Assembly: GCA_016195145.1 (NCBI GenBank)
Contig: JACQAF010000077.1
Location: 1 to 8,660, forward strand
DNA length: 8,660 nucleotides
DNA from: Rhodospirillales bacterium
Lineage (GTDB): Bacteria > Pseudomonadota > Alphaproteobacteria > CACIAM-22H2
Direction of reading: 5' to 3'
This document shows positions 1-6,511 of this stretch, in pieces (position 1 is the stretch's first letter; every line of letters starts with the position of its first letter). The notes under the pieces were generated by a model, which was given only the letters and a program-made list of their open reading frames with translations, had not been told where the DNA came from and ran no database searches. Both the position numbers and the translations under genes were made by a program.

Positions 1-317
1 AGCCGCTTGTGATGAAACGAGGCCGCACGCTCTTCCGGCGTCATGGTCGAGGTTTCTTCGCCCGGCATGCTGGCGGCGTTGGCATCGCCGAACATTTTCA
101 CGTAGCCGCCGAGCGGGATGGCGCTGAACTTCCAGCGCGTTCCGGCGCGGTCGGTCCAGCCGAAGATTTCGGGCCCGAAGCCGATCGAGAACACTTCGAC
201 CCGCACGCCGTTCCGGCGGGCAATATAGAAATGCCCGAGCTCGTGCACGAAAACGAGAACCGTCAGGACGACAAGAAACGGGACCGCGTAGGTCCACACG
301 CCGACAAGAAAATCCAT
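1..317 (-). CDS. rseP: RseP-type intramembrane site-2 zinc metalloprotease, N-terminal part (3' end outside window)
   Basis: Only the first 105 codons are present; the frame is still open at the window edge. Family role: a membrane-embedded zinc protease that makes the second cut in membrane-bound anti-sigma factors and clears signal-peptide remnants (RseP in E. coli, MmpA in Caulobacter). Seen here: a hydrophobic first membrane segment (about residues 7-24) running into the zinc motif HELGH at 25-29, where the two histidines bind zinc and Glu26 is the catalytic base. The conserved FSIGFGP (43-49) and PLGGYVKM (68-75) follow, then a FHHKR stretch that usually precedes the next conserved block. 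The ATG at 317-315 gives the normal short N-terminus; its ribosome binding site is weak (GGGA about 6 nt upstream). It follows dxr after 52 nt in the same direction, as is common in Proteobacteria. Identity is secure; the PDZ domains and second catalytic motif cannot be assessed. Confidence 0.95.
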   Translation of the reverse strand, partial: MDFLVGVWTYAVPFLVVLTVLVFVHELGHFYIARRNGVRVEVFSIGFGPEIFGWTDRAGTRWKFSAIPLGGYVKMFGDANAASMPGEETSTMTPEERAASFHHKR

Positions 318-369
318 GGTCAATCCCAAATTCCGAGGAAAACCGTCACGGCCGCACCGTCACGCCGAC

Positions 370-1563
370 CTACACCCGTGCCGCCAGCGCCCGGACGACC
401 TCGCCAGCAACGCGGCGGGCCTCGGCATCGAGCGCCCGAAACTCGGCCAGCGACGCCGGGGCGCCAGGGGCGACCGTCGCCAGCGTTTCCTCAACGCCGG
501 CCACGATATCGAGAAACCCGATTCCGCCCGCCAAAAACCCGCGTACGGCGACTTCGTTCGCTGCGTTGAGAATAGTAGGGGCCCCACCCCCCCGTTGCAA
601 GGCTTGCCGGGCCAGCCGCAGGGCCGGAAAGCGCACCGGATCGGGGGGCGCAAAGGTTAACGAACCGATCCGGGCCAGATCGAGCCGTGCTGCCGGGGTC
701 GGCATCCGATTGGGCCAGCCGAGGGCATAGGCGATGGGCGTACGCATATCCGGCGAGCCGAGCTGGGCCAGCACCGAGCCATCGACATAGGCGACCATGC
801 TGTGGATCACCGATTGCGGGTGAACGAGGATTTCAATCCGCTCGGCGGGAACCGGGAATAGGTGAAAAGCCTCGATCAGCTCCAGTCCCTTGTTCATCAT
901 CGTCGCCGAATCGACCGAGATTTTGGCCCCCATCGTCCAGTTGGGATGGGCGACCGCCTGGGCCGGCGTGACCTTCGCCATCGCCGCCAGATCGAATTCC
1001 CGGAACGGTCCGCCCGACGCGGTCAGGACGATTTTTTCGACCCGTTCGGCATGGACGAAATCGAATACCTGGAAGATCGCGCTGTGCTCGGAATCGACCG
1101 GCAGCAGCGTTGCCCCGTGGGCGGCGATCTCGCGCATCAAAAGATCGCCGGCGCAAACCAGGCATTCCTTGTTGGCCAGCGCGACGACCGCGCCGCGCCG
1201 GGCAGCGGCCAACGTCGGCTCCAGCCCGGCGGCGCCGACAATCGCCGACATCACCCATTCGGCCGGCATCGCCGCCGCCTCGGTCACCGCCGCTTCGCCG
1301 GCTGCCACCTCGATCCCGGTTCCGGCAAGGGCGTCGGCCAGATCGCGGTAACGGCCCGGGTCGGCGATCACGGCGCGGCGCGGGCGCAGGCGCCGGGCTT
1401 GCTCGGCAAGCAGCGCGACATTGCCCCCGGCGGTCAGCGCCTCGACGGCGAAGCAATCGGGGTTGCGTTCGATCAGGTCGAGCGTATTGCCGCCGACCGA
1501 GCCGGTCGAACCGAGAATAGTCACGCGCCGCGGCGCGTCGCGCGAAGGAACGGTTATCGCCAT
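370..1563 (-). CDS. dxr: 1-deoxy-D-xylulose 5-phosphate reductoisomerase
   Basis: Converts 1-deoxy-D-xylulose 5-phosphate to 2-C-methyl-D-erythritol 4-phosphate with NADPH and a divalent metal, the committed step of the MEP isoprenoid pathway in the cytoplasm. The 397-residue product has the whole family pattern: nucleotide-binding GSTGSVG (18-24), NKE (131-133), metal ligands in PVDSEHSAIFQ (Asp157, Glu159), the substrate loop SGGPFR (183-188), HPNW (206-209), and the block 214-231 with Ser219, Asn224, Lys225 and metal ligand Glu228. HPQSVIHSMV (248-257) and LNAANE (332-337) follow. Length matches E. coli (398). Start choice: the ATG at 1563 overlaps the cdsA end by 10 nt and has GGA about 9 nt upstream; an in-frame ATG at 1590 would add nine residues (MGDSKRNSV) and is possible but gives a 37-nt overlap. 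A seven-C run at 587-593 lies inside the gene without breaking the frame. It likely shares its transcript with uppS, which uses the downstream products. Confidence 0.96.
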   Translation of the reverse strand: MAITVPSRDAPRRVTILGSTGSVGGNTLDLIERNPDCFAVEALTAGGNVALLAEQARRLRPRRAVIADPGRYRDLADALAGTGIEVAAGEAAVTEAAAMPAEWVMSAIVGAAGLEPTLAAARRGAVVALANKECLVCAGDLLMREIAAHGATLLPVDSEHSAIFQVFDFVHAERVEKIVLTASGGPFREFDLAAMAKVTPAQAVAHPNWTMGAKISVDSATMMNKGLELIEAFHLFPVPAERIEILVHPQSVIHSMVAYVDGSVLAQLGSPDMRTPIAYALGWPNRMPTPAARLDLARIGSLTFAPPDPVRFPALRLARQALQRGGGAPTILNAANEVAVRGFLAGGIGFLDIVAGVEETLATVAPGAPASLAEFRALDAEARRVAGEVVRALAARV

Positions 1564-2390
1564 GACAGAATTCCGCTTGCTGTCGCCCATTGCCAGATCG
1601 CCAGGAGCGTCGCCGCCGCCAGCAATCCGTCGACCCGGTCGAACAGGCCGCCATGCCCGGGAATAAGCGCGCTCGAATCCTTAGCCCCGAAGCGCCGTTT
1701 GACCCACGATTCGCCGAGGTCGCCTGCCTGGGCGACCACCGCCAGTATAGCCCCGGCCGCCGCCAGCAGCACGGCTGCCGGCGCTCGCGAATCGTAGACA
1801 CCGGCGATCGCCCCAACCAGCCCGGCGCAGGCGACAGCGCCGACCAGGCCGGCCCAGGTCTTGTTCGGCGACACCACCGGCGCCAGCCGGGGGCCGCCAA
1901 TCAGGCGGCCGGCGAAATAAGCGCCGATATCGGTCGCCCAGACGGTGAGCAGCAGCCACAGGATAAGCTCCCGGCCGCCCACCGCATCGTCGCGCAGCCA
2001 GACGAGGGCCACTGACGGCAAGCCTATATAGACCGGCCCAAGCGCGAGCCATCGCGGATTGTTGCGCCCCCGGCCGCGCGCGACAAGATAAAGCAATCCC
2101 GCCCCTGCGACCGACAGGCCGAAACCGAACCCCGGACGGTCCATCGCGGTCAGAGCGACCGCCGCAAACACCATAGCCCCGGCGACGATGCCGGTCAGGC
2201 CGAAGCGGCCTTCGCCGCATAAACGCGTCCATTCCCAAACCAGGACGATGGCCCCGACGCCGACCAGAATCTGGAACGCGCGGCTACCGGCGGCAAGCGC
2301 CACCAGCACCACGGTCGCCATGGCGAGGGCGGAGACGATGCGCGGGCCAAGCCCGTTTCCCCATCCGGCGTCAGCCACTGGCGGCGCCAT
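1554..2390 (-). CDS. cdsA: phosphatidate cytidylyltransferase (CDP-diacylglycerol synthase)
   Basis: Makes CDP-diacylglycerol from phosphatidic acid and CTP in the inner membrane, the branch point for all phospholipids. The 278-residue product is very hydrophobic, with about eight likely membrane segments (roughly 18-35, 38-54, 66-83, 89-104, 114-132, 141-160, 179-198, 206-224). The C-terminal family signature is intact from Ser228 to Asp254: S-W-V-K-R, then Lys237-Asp238, then HGG at 246-248 and DRVD at 251-254. Asp224 in QAGDLGES and the SPNKTWAG loop (174-181) are also as expected. The frame is open upstream to 2486, but those codons lie inside uppS and read as low-complexity shadow; ATG at 2390 leaves a 20-nt overlap with uppS and a normal N-terminus. 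A GTG at 2378 would overlap by only 8 nt, and neither start has a clear ribosome binding site, so translation is probably coupled to uppS. Confidence 0.94.
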   Translation of the reverse strand: MAPPVADAGWGNGLGPRIVSALAMATVVLVALAAGSRAFQILVGVGAIVLVWEWTRLCGEGRFGLTGIVAGAMVFAAVALTAMDRPGFGFGLSVAGAGLLYLVARGRGRNNPRWLALGPVYIGLPSVALVWLRDDAVGGRELILWLLLTVWATDIGAYFAGRLIGGPRLAPVVSPNKTWAGLVGAVACAGLVGAIAGVYDSRAPAAVLLAAAGAILAVVAQAGDLGESWVKRRFGAKDSSALIPGHGGLFDRVDGLLAAATLLAIWQWATASGILSWR

Positions 2391-3117
2391 AGCGCCGCTC
2401 GCGACGCTGAAACTCTCGGATCGCATCCTCGAGATCGCGCTTGGAAAAATCCGGCCATTGCGTGTCGACGAACACCAGCTCGGCATAGGCCGACTGCCAA
2501 AGCAGAAAATTCGACAAACGCTTTTCGCCGCTCGTGCGGATCACTAGGTCGGGGTCGGGAATACCGTCGGTATAGAGATGGCGGGCGAATGTCTCTTCGT
2601 CGATATCGGTCGCCGCGATCCTGCCCTCGGCGGCGGCCTGGGCCAGACGCCGGGCGGCGCTGACGATGTCGGCGCGGCCGCCATAGCTCAAGGCGACAAC
2701 CAGCGTCAGTTCGTTATTCGCCTTGGTCGTTTCCTCGGCATTATCGATCAGCGTCACGATGTCGGACGAAAGCCGCCCGCGATCGCCGATAATGCGCAGA
2801 CGCACTCCGTTGCGGTGCAGATCGGCGATTTCGCCGCGCAGGTAAAGCCGCAGCAGGCCCATCAGGTCGCTGACTTCCGTCGCTGGCCGTTTCCAGTTTT
2901 CCGACGAAAACCCGAACAGGGTCAGATATCGAATGCCGAGTTCCTTCGCACCCGCGACCGCGCGGCGCACGGCCTCGGTGCCCCGCCGATGGCCCGCCAC
3001 GCGCGGCAGGCCGCGCGCCTTGGCCCAGCGACCATTGCCATCCATGATGATCGCCACATGGACTGGCGGGGGCGGCGCCGAACCCGGCGCCGGCAGAGCG
3101 TCGATCGAGTCAGACAT
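2371..3117 (-). CDS. uppS: undecaprenyl diphosphate synthase (cis-prenyltransferase)
   Basis: Adds isopentenyl diphosphate units in cis configuration to farnesyl diphosphate, giving the C55 undecaprenyl diphosphate from which the peptidoglycan lipid carrier is made. The 248 residues carry all catalytic and binding positions at the same numbers as the E. coli enzyme: Asp26 in IIMDGNGRWA, His43 in GHRRG, the 71-77 stretch SSENWKR, Arg194, Arg200 and Ser202 in the signature VIRTSGEKRLSNFLLWQ (192-208), Glu213 and Asp223. E. coli His199 is Lys here, a variable position. A proline-rich stretch (residues 9-18) precedes the conserved core. ATG at 3117 overlaps the frr stop by 8 nt (ATGTCTGA), with no strong ribosome binding site, which suggests coupled translation. 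Lying with dxr, it joins early and late steps of isoprenoid supply to the cell wall in one operon. Confidence 0.97.
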   Translation of the reverse strand: MSDSIDALPAPGSAPPPPVHVAIIMDGNGRWAKARGLPRVAGHRRGTEAVRRAVAGAKELGIRYLTLFGFSSENWKRPATEVSDLMGLLRLYLRGEIADLHRNGVRLRIIGDRGRLSSDIVTLIDNAEETTKANNELTLVVALSYGGRADIVSAARRLAQAAAEGRIAATDIDEETFARHLYTDGIPDPDLVIRTSGEKRLSNFLLWQSAYAELVFVDTQWPDFSKRDLEDAIREFQRRERRYGAASG

Positions 3118-3667
3118 GCATGACGTCTTTTTCTTTGGCCGCCAGGCCTTCGTCGATCTTTTTGATGAATTCGTCGGTCAGGCTCTGGATCTGCGTCCCG
3201 CGCTTGCGGTGCTCGTCCTCGGTGATCTTGCCGTCTTTTTCCATCTGCTTGAGGGCGTCCATGCCGTCGCGCCGGACGTTACGCACCGCGATTCGCGCCT
3301 GTTCGGCGTATTTATGGGCGATCTTGATCAGCTCCTTGCGCCGGTCTTCGGTCAGCGCCGGCACCGGAACGCGGATAAGCTGGCCGTCCGCCATCGGATT
3401 GACGCCGAGATTGGCGTCGCGGATCGCCTTTTCGACCGCCTTGACCAGTCCCTTGTCCCAGACCTGAACCGTCAGCATGCGCGGCTCGGGCACGCCGACC
3501 GTGCCGACCTGATTGAGCGGCATGGTGTTGCCATAAGCGTCCACCTGCACGGGTTCGAGCAGATTGGCCGAGGCCCGTCCGGTACGCAGGCCGGTCATTT
3601 CCTTCTTCAGCATATCCATCGCGCCGGTCATCCGCCGACGAAGGTCGTTGATATCCGCCCCAGACAT
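3110..3667 (-). CDS. frr: ribosome recycling factor
   Basis: Splits post-termination ribosomes together with EF-G in the cytoplasm. The 185-residue product has the tRNA-shaped RRF family pattern: LRTGRASANLLEPV (27-40), the beta-domain start YGNTMPLNQVGTV (45-57), and the helix with the essential arginine in VRNVRR (128-133; Arg132 as in E. coli). Two starts compete. A GTG at 3676 overlaps the pyrH stop by 4 nt (GTGA) and gives 188 residues. The ATG at 3667 gives 185, the E. coli length, and has AAGGGG at 3681-3676 with an 8-nt spacer; the GTG itself overlaps this ribosome binding site. I therefore choose 3667, which leaves a 5-nt gap after pyrH. Identity is certain; only the start carries doubt. 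Confidence 0.96.
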   Translation of the reverse strand: MSGADINDLRRRMTGAMDMLKKEMTGLRTGRASANLLEPVQVDAYGNTMPLNQVGTVGVPEPRMLTVQVWDKGLVKAVEKAIRDANLGVNPMADGQLIRVPVPALTEDRRKELIKIAHKYAEQARIAVRNVRRDGMDALKQMEKDGKITEDEHRKRGTQIQSLTDEFIKKIDEGLAAKEKDVMHV

Positions 3668-3672
3668 CGGAT

Positions 3673-4479
3673 TCACCCCTTATCGTCTGTGATTATTGTG
3701 AAGCGCCCCTTTTCCTGAACGACTTTTGCGAAGCCGCCGGTCTCGTGGATCGAGAACACCAGGATCGGGATGCGGTTTTCGCGCGCCAGCGAGATCGCCG
3801 ACGCATCCATCACCCGAAGATCGCGCGATAACACGTCGAGATAGCGTAGCCTCTCATAGCGCCGGGCATCCGGATTCTTGGTCGGGTCGGCGTCGTAGAC
3901 GCCATCGACCTTGGTGCCCTTGAGCAGCGCGTTGCAGCCCATTTCGGAGGCGCGCAGCGCCGCCGCCGTATCGGTGGTGAAGAACGGATTGCCTGTGCCG
4001 GCGGCGAAGATCACCACCCGCCCCTTTTCCATGTGGCGCAACGCCCGACGGCGGATATAGGGCTCGCACACCGTCGACATCGGAATGGCCGACAGCACGC
4101 GGGTATAGACGCCGAGCCGCTCCAGCGCGTTCTGCAGCGCCAGCGCATTGATCACGGTGGCGAGCATGCCCATGTAGTCGGCGCTCGCCCGCTCGATCCC
4201 AACCGCCGCCCCCGACACGCCGCGAAAGATATTGCCGCCGCCGATAACCAGGCTGACCTGCACGCCGAGATCGCGCACCGCCTTCACGTCGCTGGCGATG
4301 CGGCTGATGGTTTCGGCGTCGATGCCGTAATCGTTCGGCCCCATCAACACTTCGCCGGAAATTTTCAGCAATACGCGCCGGTATTTGGGCGCCGGTCCCA
4401 ATGCGGCCGCGCCGAGGGGCGCTGACGCCTGATCCTCGTTTTTCGGCCGGGTCGTGGCAGATTGTTCCTTGGCCGCCAT
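3673..4479 (-). CDS. pyrH: UMP kinase (uridylate kinase) with N-terminal extension
   Basis: Phosphorylates UMP to UDP with ATP, the bacterial hexameric amino-acid-kinase-fold enzyme feeding all pyrimidine nucleotides. Motifs in order: KISGE (39-43), VIGGGNIFRG (78-87), the UMP-site helix DYMGMLATVINALALQ (101-116), the ATP and UMP loop GTGNPFFTTDTAA (161-173), and KVDGVYDADPTKNP (190-203). The product is 268 residues against 241 in E. coli. The excess is a polar then Ala/Pro-rich stretch of about 30 residues before YRRVLLKISGE. The ATG at 4479 has AAGGA only 2 nt upstream, a short spacer. No other ATG lies before the core and the only in-frame TTG (codon 27) has no ribosome binding site, so the extension appears genuine though untested. 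A 122-nt spacer separates it from tsf; frr follows 5 nt after its stop. Confidence 0.95.
   Translation of the reverse strand: MAAKEQSATTRPKNEDQASAPLGAAALGPAPKYRRVLLKISGEVLMGPNDYGIDAETISRIASDVKAVRDLGVQVSLVIGGGNIFRGVSGAAVGIERASADYMGMLATVINALALQNALERLGVYTRVLSAIPMSTVCEPYIRRRALRHMEKGRVVIFAAGTGNPFFTTDTAAALRASEMGCNALLKGTKVDGVYDADPTKNPDARRYERLRYLDVLSRDLRVMDASAISLARENRIPILVFSIHETGGFAKVVQEKGRFTIITDDKG
3676..3681 (-). promoter_or_regulatory. ribosome binding site that decides the frr start
   Basis: AAGGGG on the minus strand lies 8 nt before the ATG at 3667 and sits within the last codons of pyrH. A GTG start at 3676-3674 would begin on the last base of this site, so the ATG is favoured. Confidence 0.7.
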
Positions 4480-4499
4480 AGTCCTTCCCGCCGCCTAAG

Positions 4500-4529
4500 C
4501 CCCCCTGCATTCCCGCGGGCCCTGCCCGC
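4500..4529 (-). other. G-rich element with hairpin in the tsf-pyrH spacer
   Basis: The 122-nt spacer 4480-4601 holds no gene. Near its pyrH end the minus strand has four G runs (at 4525-4527, 4520-4522, 4512-4514 and 4500-4505) with loops of 2, 5 and 6 nt, matching the standard quadruplex pattern. Overlapping it is a perfect 6-bp hairpin, GCGGGC at 4515-4520 with GCCCGC at 4524-4529 around a 3-nt loop. No T tract follows, so it is not an intrinsic terminator. In a GC-rich genome this may be chance. I see no convincing promoter for pyrH in the spacer. Confidence 0.3.
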
Positions 4530-4601
4530 CTTTGCGAGTCGGGACGGCATGATACACCATGATCGCCCGCCCCGCCCGTCGTTCCTGCCGCGTGCGTCCG
4601 C

Positions 4602-5525
4602 CTATCGGCCGAGCTGGGCGGCGACCTCGGCCGCGAAGTCGCTCTCCTTCTTCTCGACCCCCTCGCCGAGGGCGAAGCGGCGGAACCCGGCGAGCTTGAC
4701 CGGCGCGCCGATATCCTTGCCGGCGCGCTCGATCACGTCCTTGACGCGGCTTTCGCCGTCGACGACGTAAAGCTGCTCGAGCAGCACGACATCCTCGTAG
4801 TATTTACGCAACCGGCCCTCGACCATTTTTTCGACCACGGCGTCGGGCTTGCCCGACGTCTTCGCCTGTTCGAGCAATACGCTGCGTTCGCGCGCCAGCG
4901 CGGCCGGGTCGATCTCGGTGATCGACAGGGCTTGCGGATTGGCGGCCGCGACATGCATGGCCAGCTGCTTGCCGAGCGCGAGCAGCTTACCCTTGTCGCC
5001 GGTCGATTCGAGCGCAACCAATACGCCGATCTTGCCGAGGCCGGCCGAGGCCGCGTTGTGAACATAGCTCGCCACCGCGCCATTGCCGACCGACAACGCG
5101 GTCGCCCGGCGCAGCGACATGTTTTCCCCGATCGTCGCCACCAGCTGGGTCAGCTTGTCGGCGACGGCGCCGCCGCCCGGATAGGCGGCCATCTTGGTCT
5201 TCTCGATGTCGCCGCCCTGGGTCAGCGCAACCGCCGTCGCCTGGCGCACGAATTCCTGGAAGGATTCGTTGCGGGCGACGAAATCGGTTTCGGCATTGAC
5301 CTCCATCATCGCGCCCTTGGCGCCCTCGGCCGCGACGCCGATCAGCCCCTCGGCTGCGACGCGACCCGCCTTCTTGGCCGCAGCGGCAAGCCCCTTCTTG
5401 CGCAGCCAATCGACCGCCGCTTCGAGATCGCCGTTATTCTCGGTCAGCGCCTTCTTGCAATCCAGCATACCGGCGCCGGTCTTTTCCCGCAGGTCCTTGA
5501 CCAGCGCGGCCGTTATTTCGGCCAT
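4602..5525 (-). CDS. tsf: translation elongation factor Ts
   Basis: Guanine nucleotide exchange factor for EF-Tu, cytoplasmic. The 307-residue product has the N-terminal UBA-like domain with the first family signature LREKTGAGMLDCKKAL (12-27), then the second signature EVNAETDFVARN (75-86), where Asp81-Phe82 correspond to the residues that push into EF-Tu near its magnesium site. IGENM (132-136) and HVAA (191-194) mark the core dimerisation domain. It is longer than E. coli EF-Ts (283) but usual for Alphaproteobacteria. The ATG at 5525 has a strong ribosome binding site, GAGGT with a 6-nt spacer. It follows rpsB, the almost universal bacterial arrangement. Expression relative to S2 may be tuned by the inverted repeats just upstream. 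Confidence 0.98.
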   Translation of the reverse strand: MAEITAALVKDLREKTGAGMLDCKKALTENNGDLEAAVDWLRKKGLAAAAKKAGRVAAEGLIGVAAEGAKGAMMEVNAETDFVARNESFQEFVRQATAVALTQGGDIEKTKMAAYPGGGAVADKLTQLVATIGENMSLRRATALSVGNGAVASYVHNAASAGLGKIGVLVALESTGDKGKLLALGKQLAMHVAAANPQALSITEIDPAALARERSVLLEQAKTSGKPDAVVEKMVEGRLRKYYEDVVLLEQLYVVDGESRVKDVIERAGKDIGAPVKLAGFRRFALGEGVEKKESDFAAEVAAQLGR

Positions 5526-5550
5526 ATTCTCACCTCATCGTTCTAAGTCG

Positions 5551-5597
5551 TTCGATACTCCGCATATCGAAACGGCGGCTATAACGCCGCCGTTCGA
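5551..5597 (-). promoter_or_regulatory. two overlapping inverted repeats between rpsB and tsf (candidate attenuator or processing hairpins)
   Basis: Repeat 1 has perfect 9-bp arms at 5571-5579 and 5586-5594 (AACGGCGGC / GCCGCCGTT) around a 6-nt loop; one bulged base lets the stem run on to 5567-5597. Repeat 2 has perfect 7-bp arms at 5551-5557 and 5565-5571 (TTCGATA / TATCGAA) around a 7-nt loop. The segment 5565-5573 is shared, so the outer part of stem 1 and stem 2 compete for the same bases. Stem 2 ends about 15 nt before the tsf ribosome binding site. No T tract follows stem 1, so a plain intrinsic terminator is unlikely. A role in setting the S2:EF-Ts ratio, in RNA processing or in mRNA stability is inference. 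Confidence 0.55.
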
Positions 5598-5622
5598 CGC
5601 ATCCGCTACCCGGCGTCGGCGC

Positions 5623-5788
5623 TCAGGCGGCGGGGGCCTTCTCCCGCTTCTTGCGCGCTGCCCCGCCGGCCTTCTTGGCCGCCGGCTTCTCGGCCGCCGT
5701 GTCAGTGTCCTTATTCGCTTCTGCCCCGCCGGCCGCCTTGCCTTCGTCGACCGCTTCGCCTTCGGGCAGCGTTTCGACGGCCGGCCGC
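5623..5788 (-). pseudogene. rpsB: displaced C-terminal tail of ribosomal protein S2, one base out of frame
   Basis: Directly after the rpsB stop, another frame reads on to TGA at 5625-5623 with a product rich in Ala, Lys and Glu, ending in AKKAGGAARKKREKAPAA. Third codon positions are almost all G or C, as in the neighbouring genes. Removing one G from the five-G run (C run at 5796-5800 on the plus strand) joins it to S2 as GVDVGAIERPAVETLPEGE, giving a 295-residue protein. Many alphaproteobacterial S2 proteins have a variable tail that begins with a similar D-[IV]-G-A step. The joined gene would end 97 nt before tsf. As an independent gene it would start at ATG 5805, inside rpsB, with no ribosome binding site, so a broken or shifted tail is the better reading. 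Confidence 0.7.
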
Positions 5789-6511
5789 TCAATCGCCCCC
5801 GACATCGACGCCGGCGGCCTTCATTTCGGCCTGCAGGCCGTCGAGGATCGCGCCGGCGATCAGATCGCAATAGGTCTGGATGGCGCGCAACGCGTCGTCG
5901 TTGCCGGGGATCGGGAACGCGATTCCGTTCGGATCGCTGTTGCTGTCGACCACGGCGATCACCGGCACGTTGAGCCGGCGCGCTTCCTGGATGGCGATCC
6001 CTTCCTTGTTCGTGTCGATGACGAACAGCATGTCGGGCAGGCCGCCCATTTCCTTGATGCCGCCTAGCGCGCGCTCGAGCTTGTCGCGCTCGCGGGTAAG
6101 GTTGAGCAGTTCCTTTTTGGTCAGGCCCGAACTGTCCTGGCCGAGCTGCTCGTCGAGGTCGCGCAGACGACGAATGGAGTTCGAAATCGTCTTCCAGTTG
6201 GTCAGCATGCCGCCGAGCCAGCGATGGTTAACGTAGTACTGACCGCAGCGCTTCGCCGCGTCGGCAACCGCTTCAGTTGCCTGGCGCTTGGTGCCGACGA
6301 ACAGCACGCGCCCGCCGCCGGCGACGACGTTGCGCGCAACTTCCAACGCCCGATAGAGCATCGGCACGGTCTGCTGCAGATCGATGATATGAACGCCGTT
6401 GCGCACCCCGAACAGATACGGGGCCATTTTGGGATTCCACCGCCGGGTCTGGTGTCCGAAATGGATACCGGCCTCGAGCAGTTGACGCATGGTAAAGCTG
6501 GGCATCGCCAT
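5789..6511 (-). CDS. rpsB: 30S ribosomal protein S2 (core; frame ends early relative to an apparent tail)
   Basis: Small-subunit protein on the back of the 30S head-body junction, needed for S1 binding. The 240-residue frame covers the full conserved core: LLEAGIHFGHQTRRWNPKM (11-29), HIIDLQQT (41-48), FVGTKRQA (71-78), HRWLGGMLTNW (96-106), GGIKEMGGLPD (150-160) and the second family signature 159-183 with VIDTNKE and IQEARRLNVP. E. coli S2 is 241 residues, so the core is complete. The last three codons (GGC GAT TGA) follow a five-G run, where a one-base shift would add a 57-residue tail in place of the last two residues. ATG at 6511 is preceded by GGAGAAGGA with a 9-nt spacer; a second in-frame ATG at 6505 is less well placed. 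It lies 253 nt after dnaE with its own likely promoter and heads the rpsB-tsf unit. Confidence 0.95.
   Translation of the reverse strand: MAMPSFTMRQLLEAGIHFGHQTRRWNPKMAPYLFGVRNGVHIIDLQQTVPMLYRALEVARNVVAGGGRVLFVGTKRQATEAVADAAKRCGQYYVNHRWLGGMLTNWKTISNSIRRLRDLDEQLGQDSSGLTKKELLNLTRERDKLERALGGIKEMGGLPDMLFVIDTNKEGIAIQEARRLNVPVIAVVDSNSDPNGIAFPIPGNDDALRAIQTYCDLIAGAILDGLQAEMKAAGVDVGGD

Noticed and set aside
587..593. Seven-C run as a frameshift site in dxr
   Set aside because: The frame reads through it (Arg-Gly-Gly-Gly-Ala) into the conserved LNAANE motif and normal C-terminus, so nothing is broken.
862..1797. 311-residue plus-strand open frame opposite dxr and cdsA
   Set aside because: Antisense to two certain genes; Arg/Gly/Asp-rich with no recognisable domain. 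It results from codon bias in a GC-rich genome.
833..1900. 355-residue minus-strand open frame overlapping dxr and cdsA in another frame
   Set aside because: Arg-rich shadow of dxr and cdsA, whose full catalytic motifs lie in their own frames.
4365..4550. Small gene between tsf and pyrH (61 residues)
   Set aside because: More than half overlaps pyrH in another frame, composition is Arg-rich, and no ribosome binding site precedes it.
5623..5805. A separate 60-residue gene starting at ATG 5805
   Set aside because: The start lies inside rpsB with no ribosome binding site, and the product continues the S2 sequence smoothly once one G is removed. A displaced S2 tail explains it better.
5535..5870. 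111-residue minus-strand frame over the rpsB 3' end and spacer
   Set aside because: Very Arg/Pro-rich product with no family resemblance; it runs through the inverted repeats and is what a GC-rich frame shift of real coding sequence looks like.
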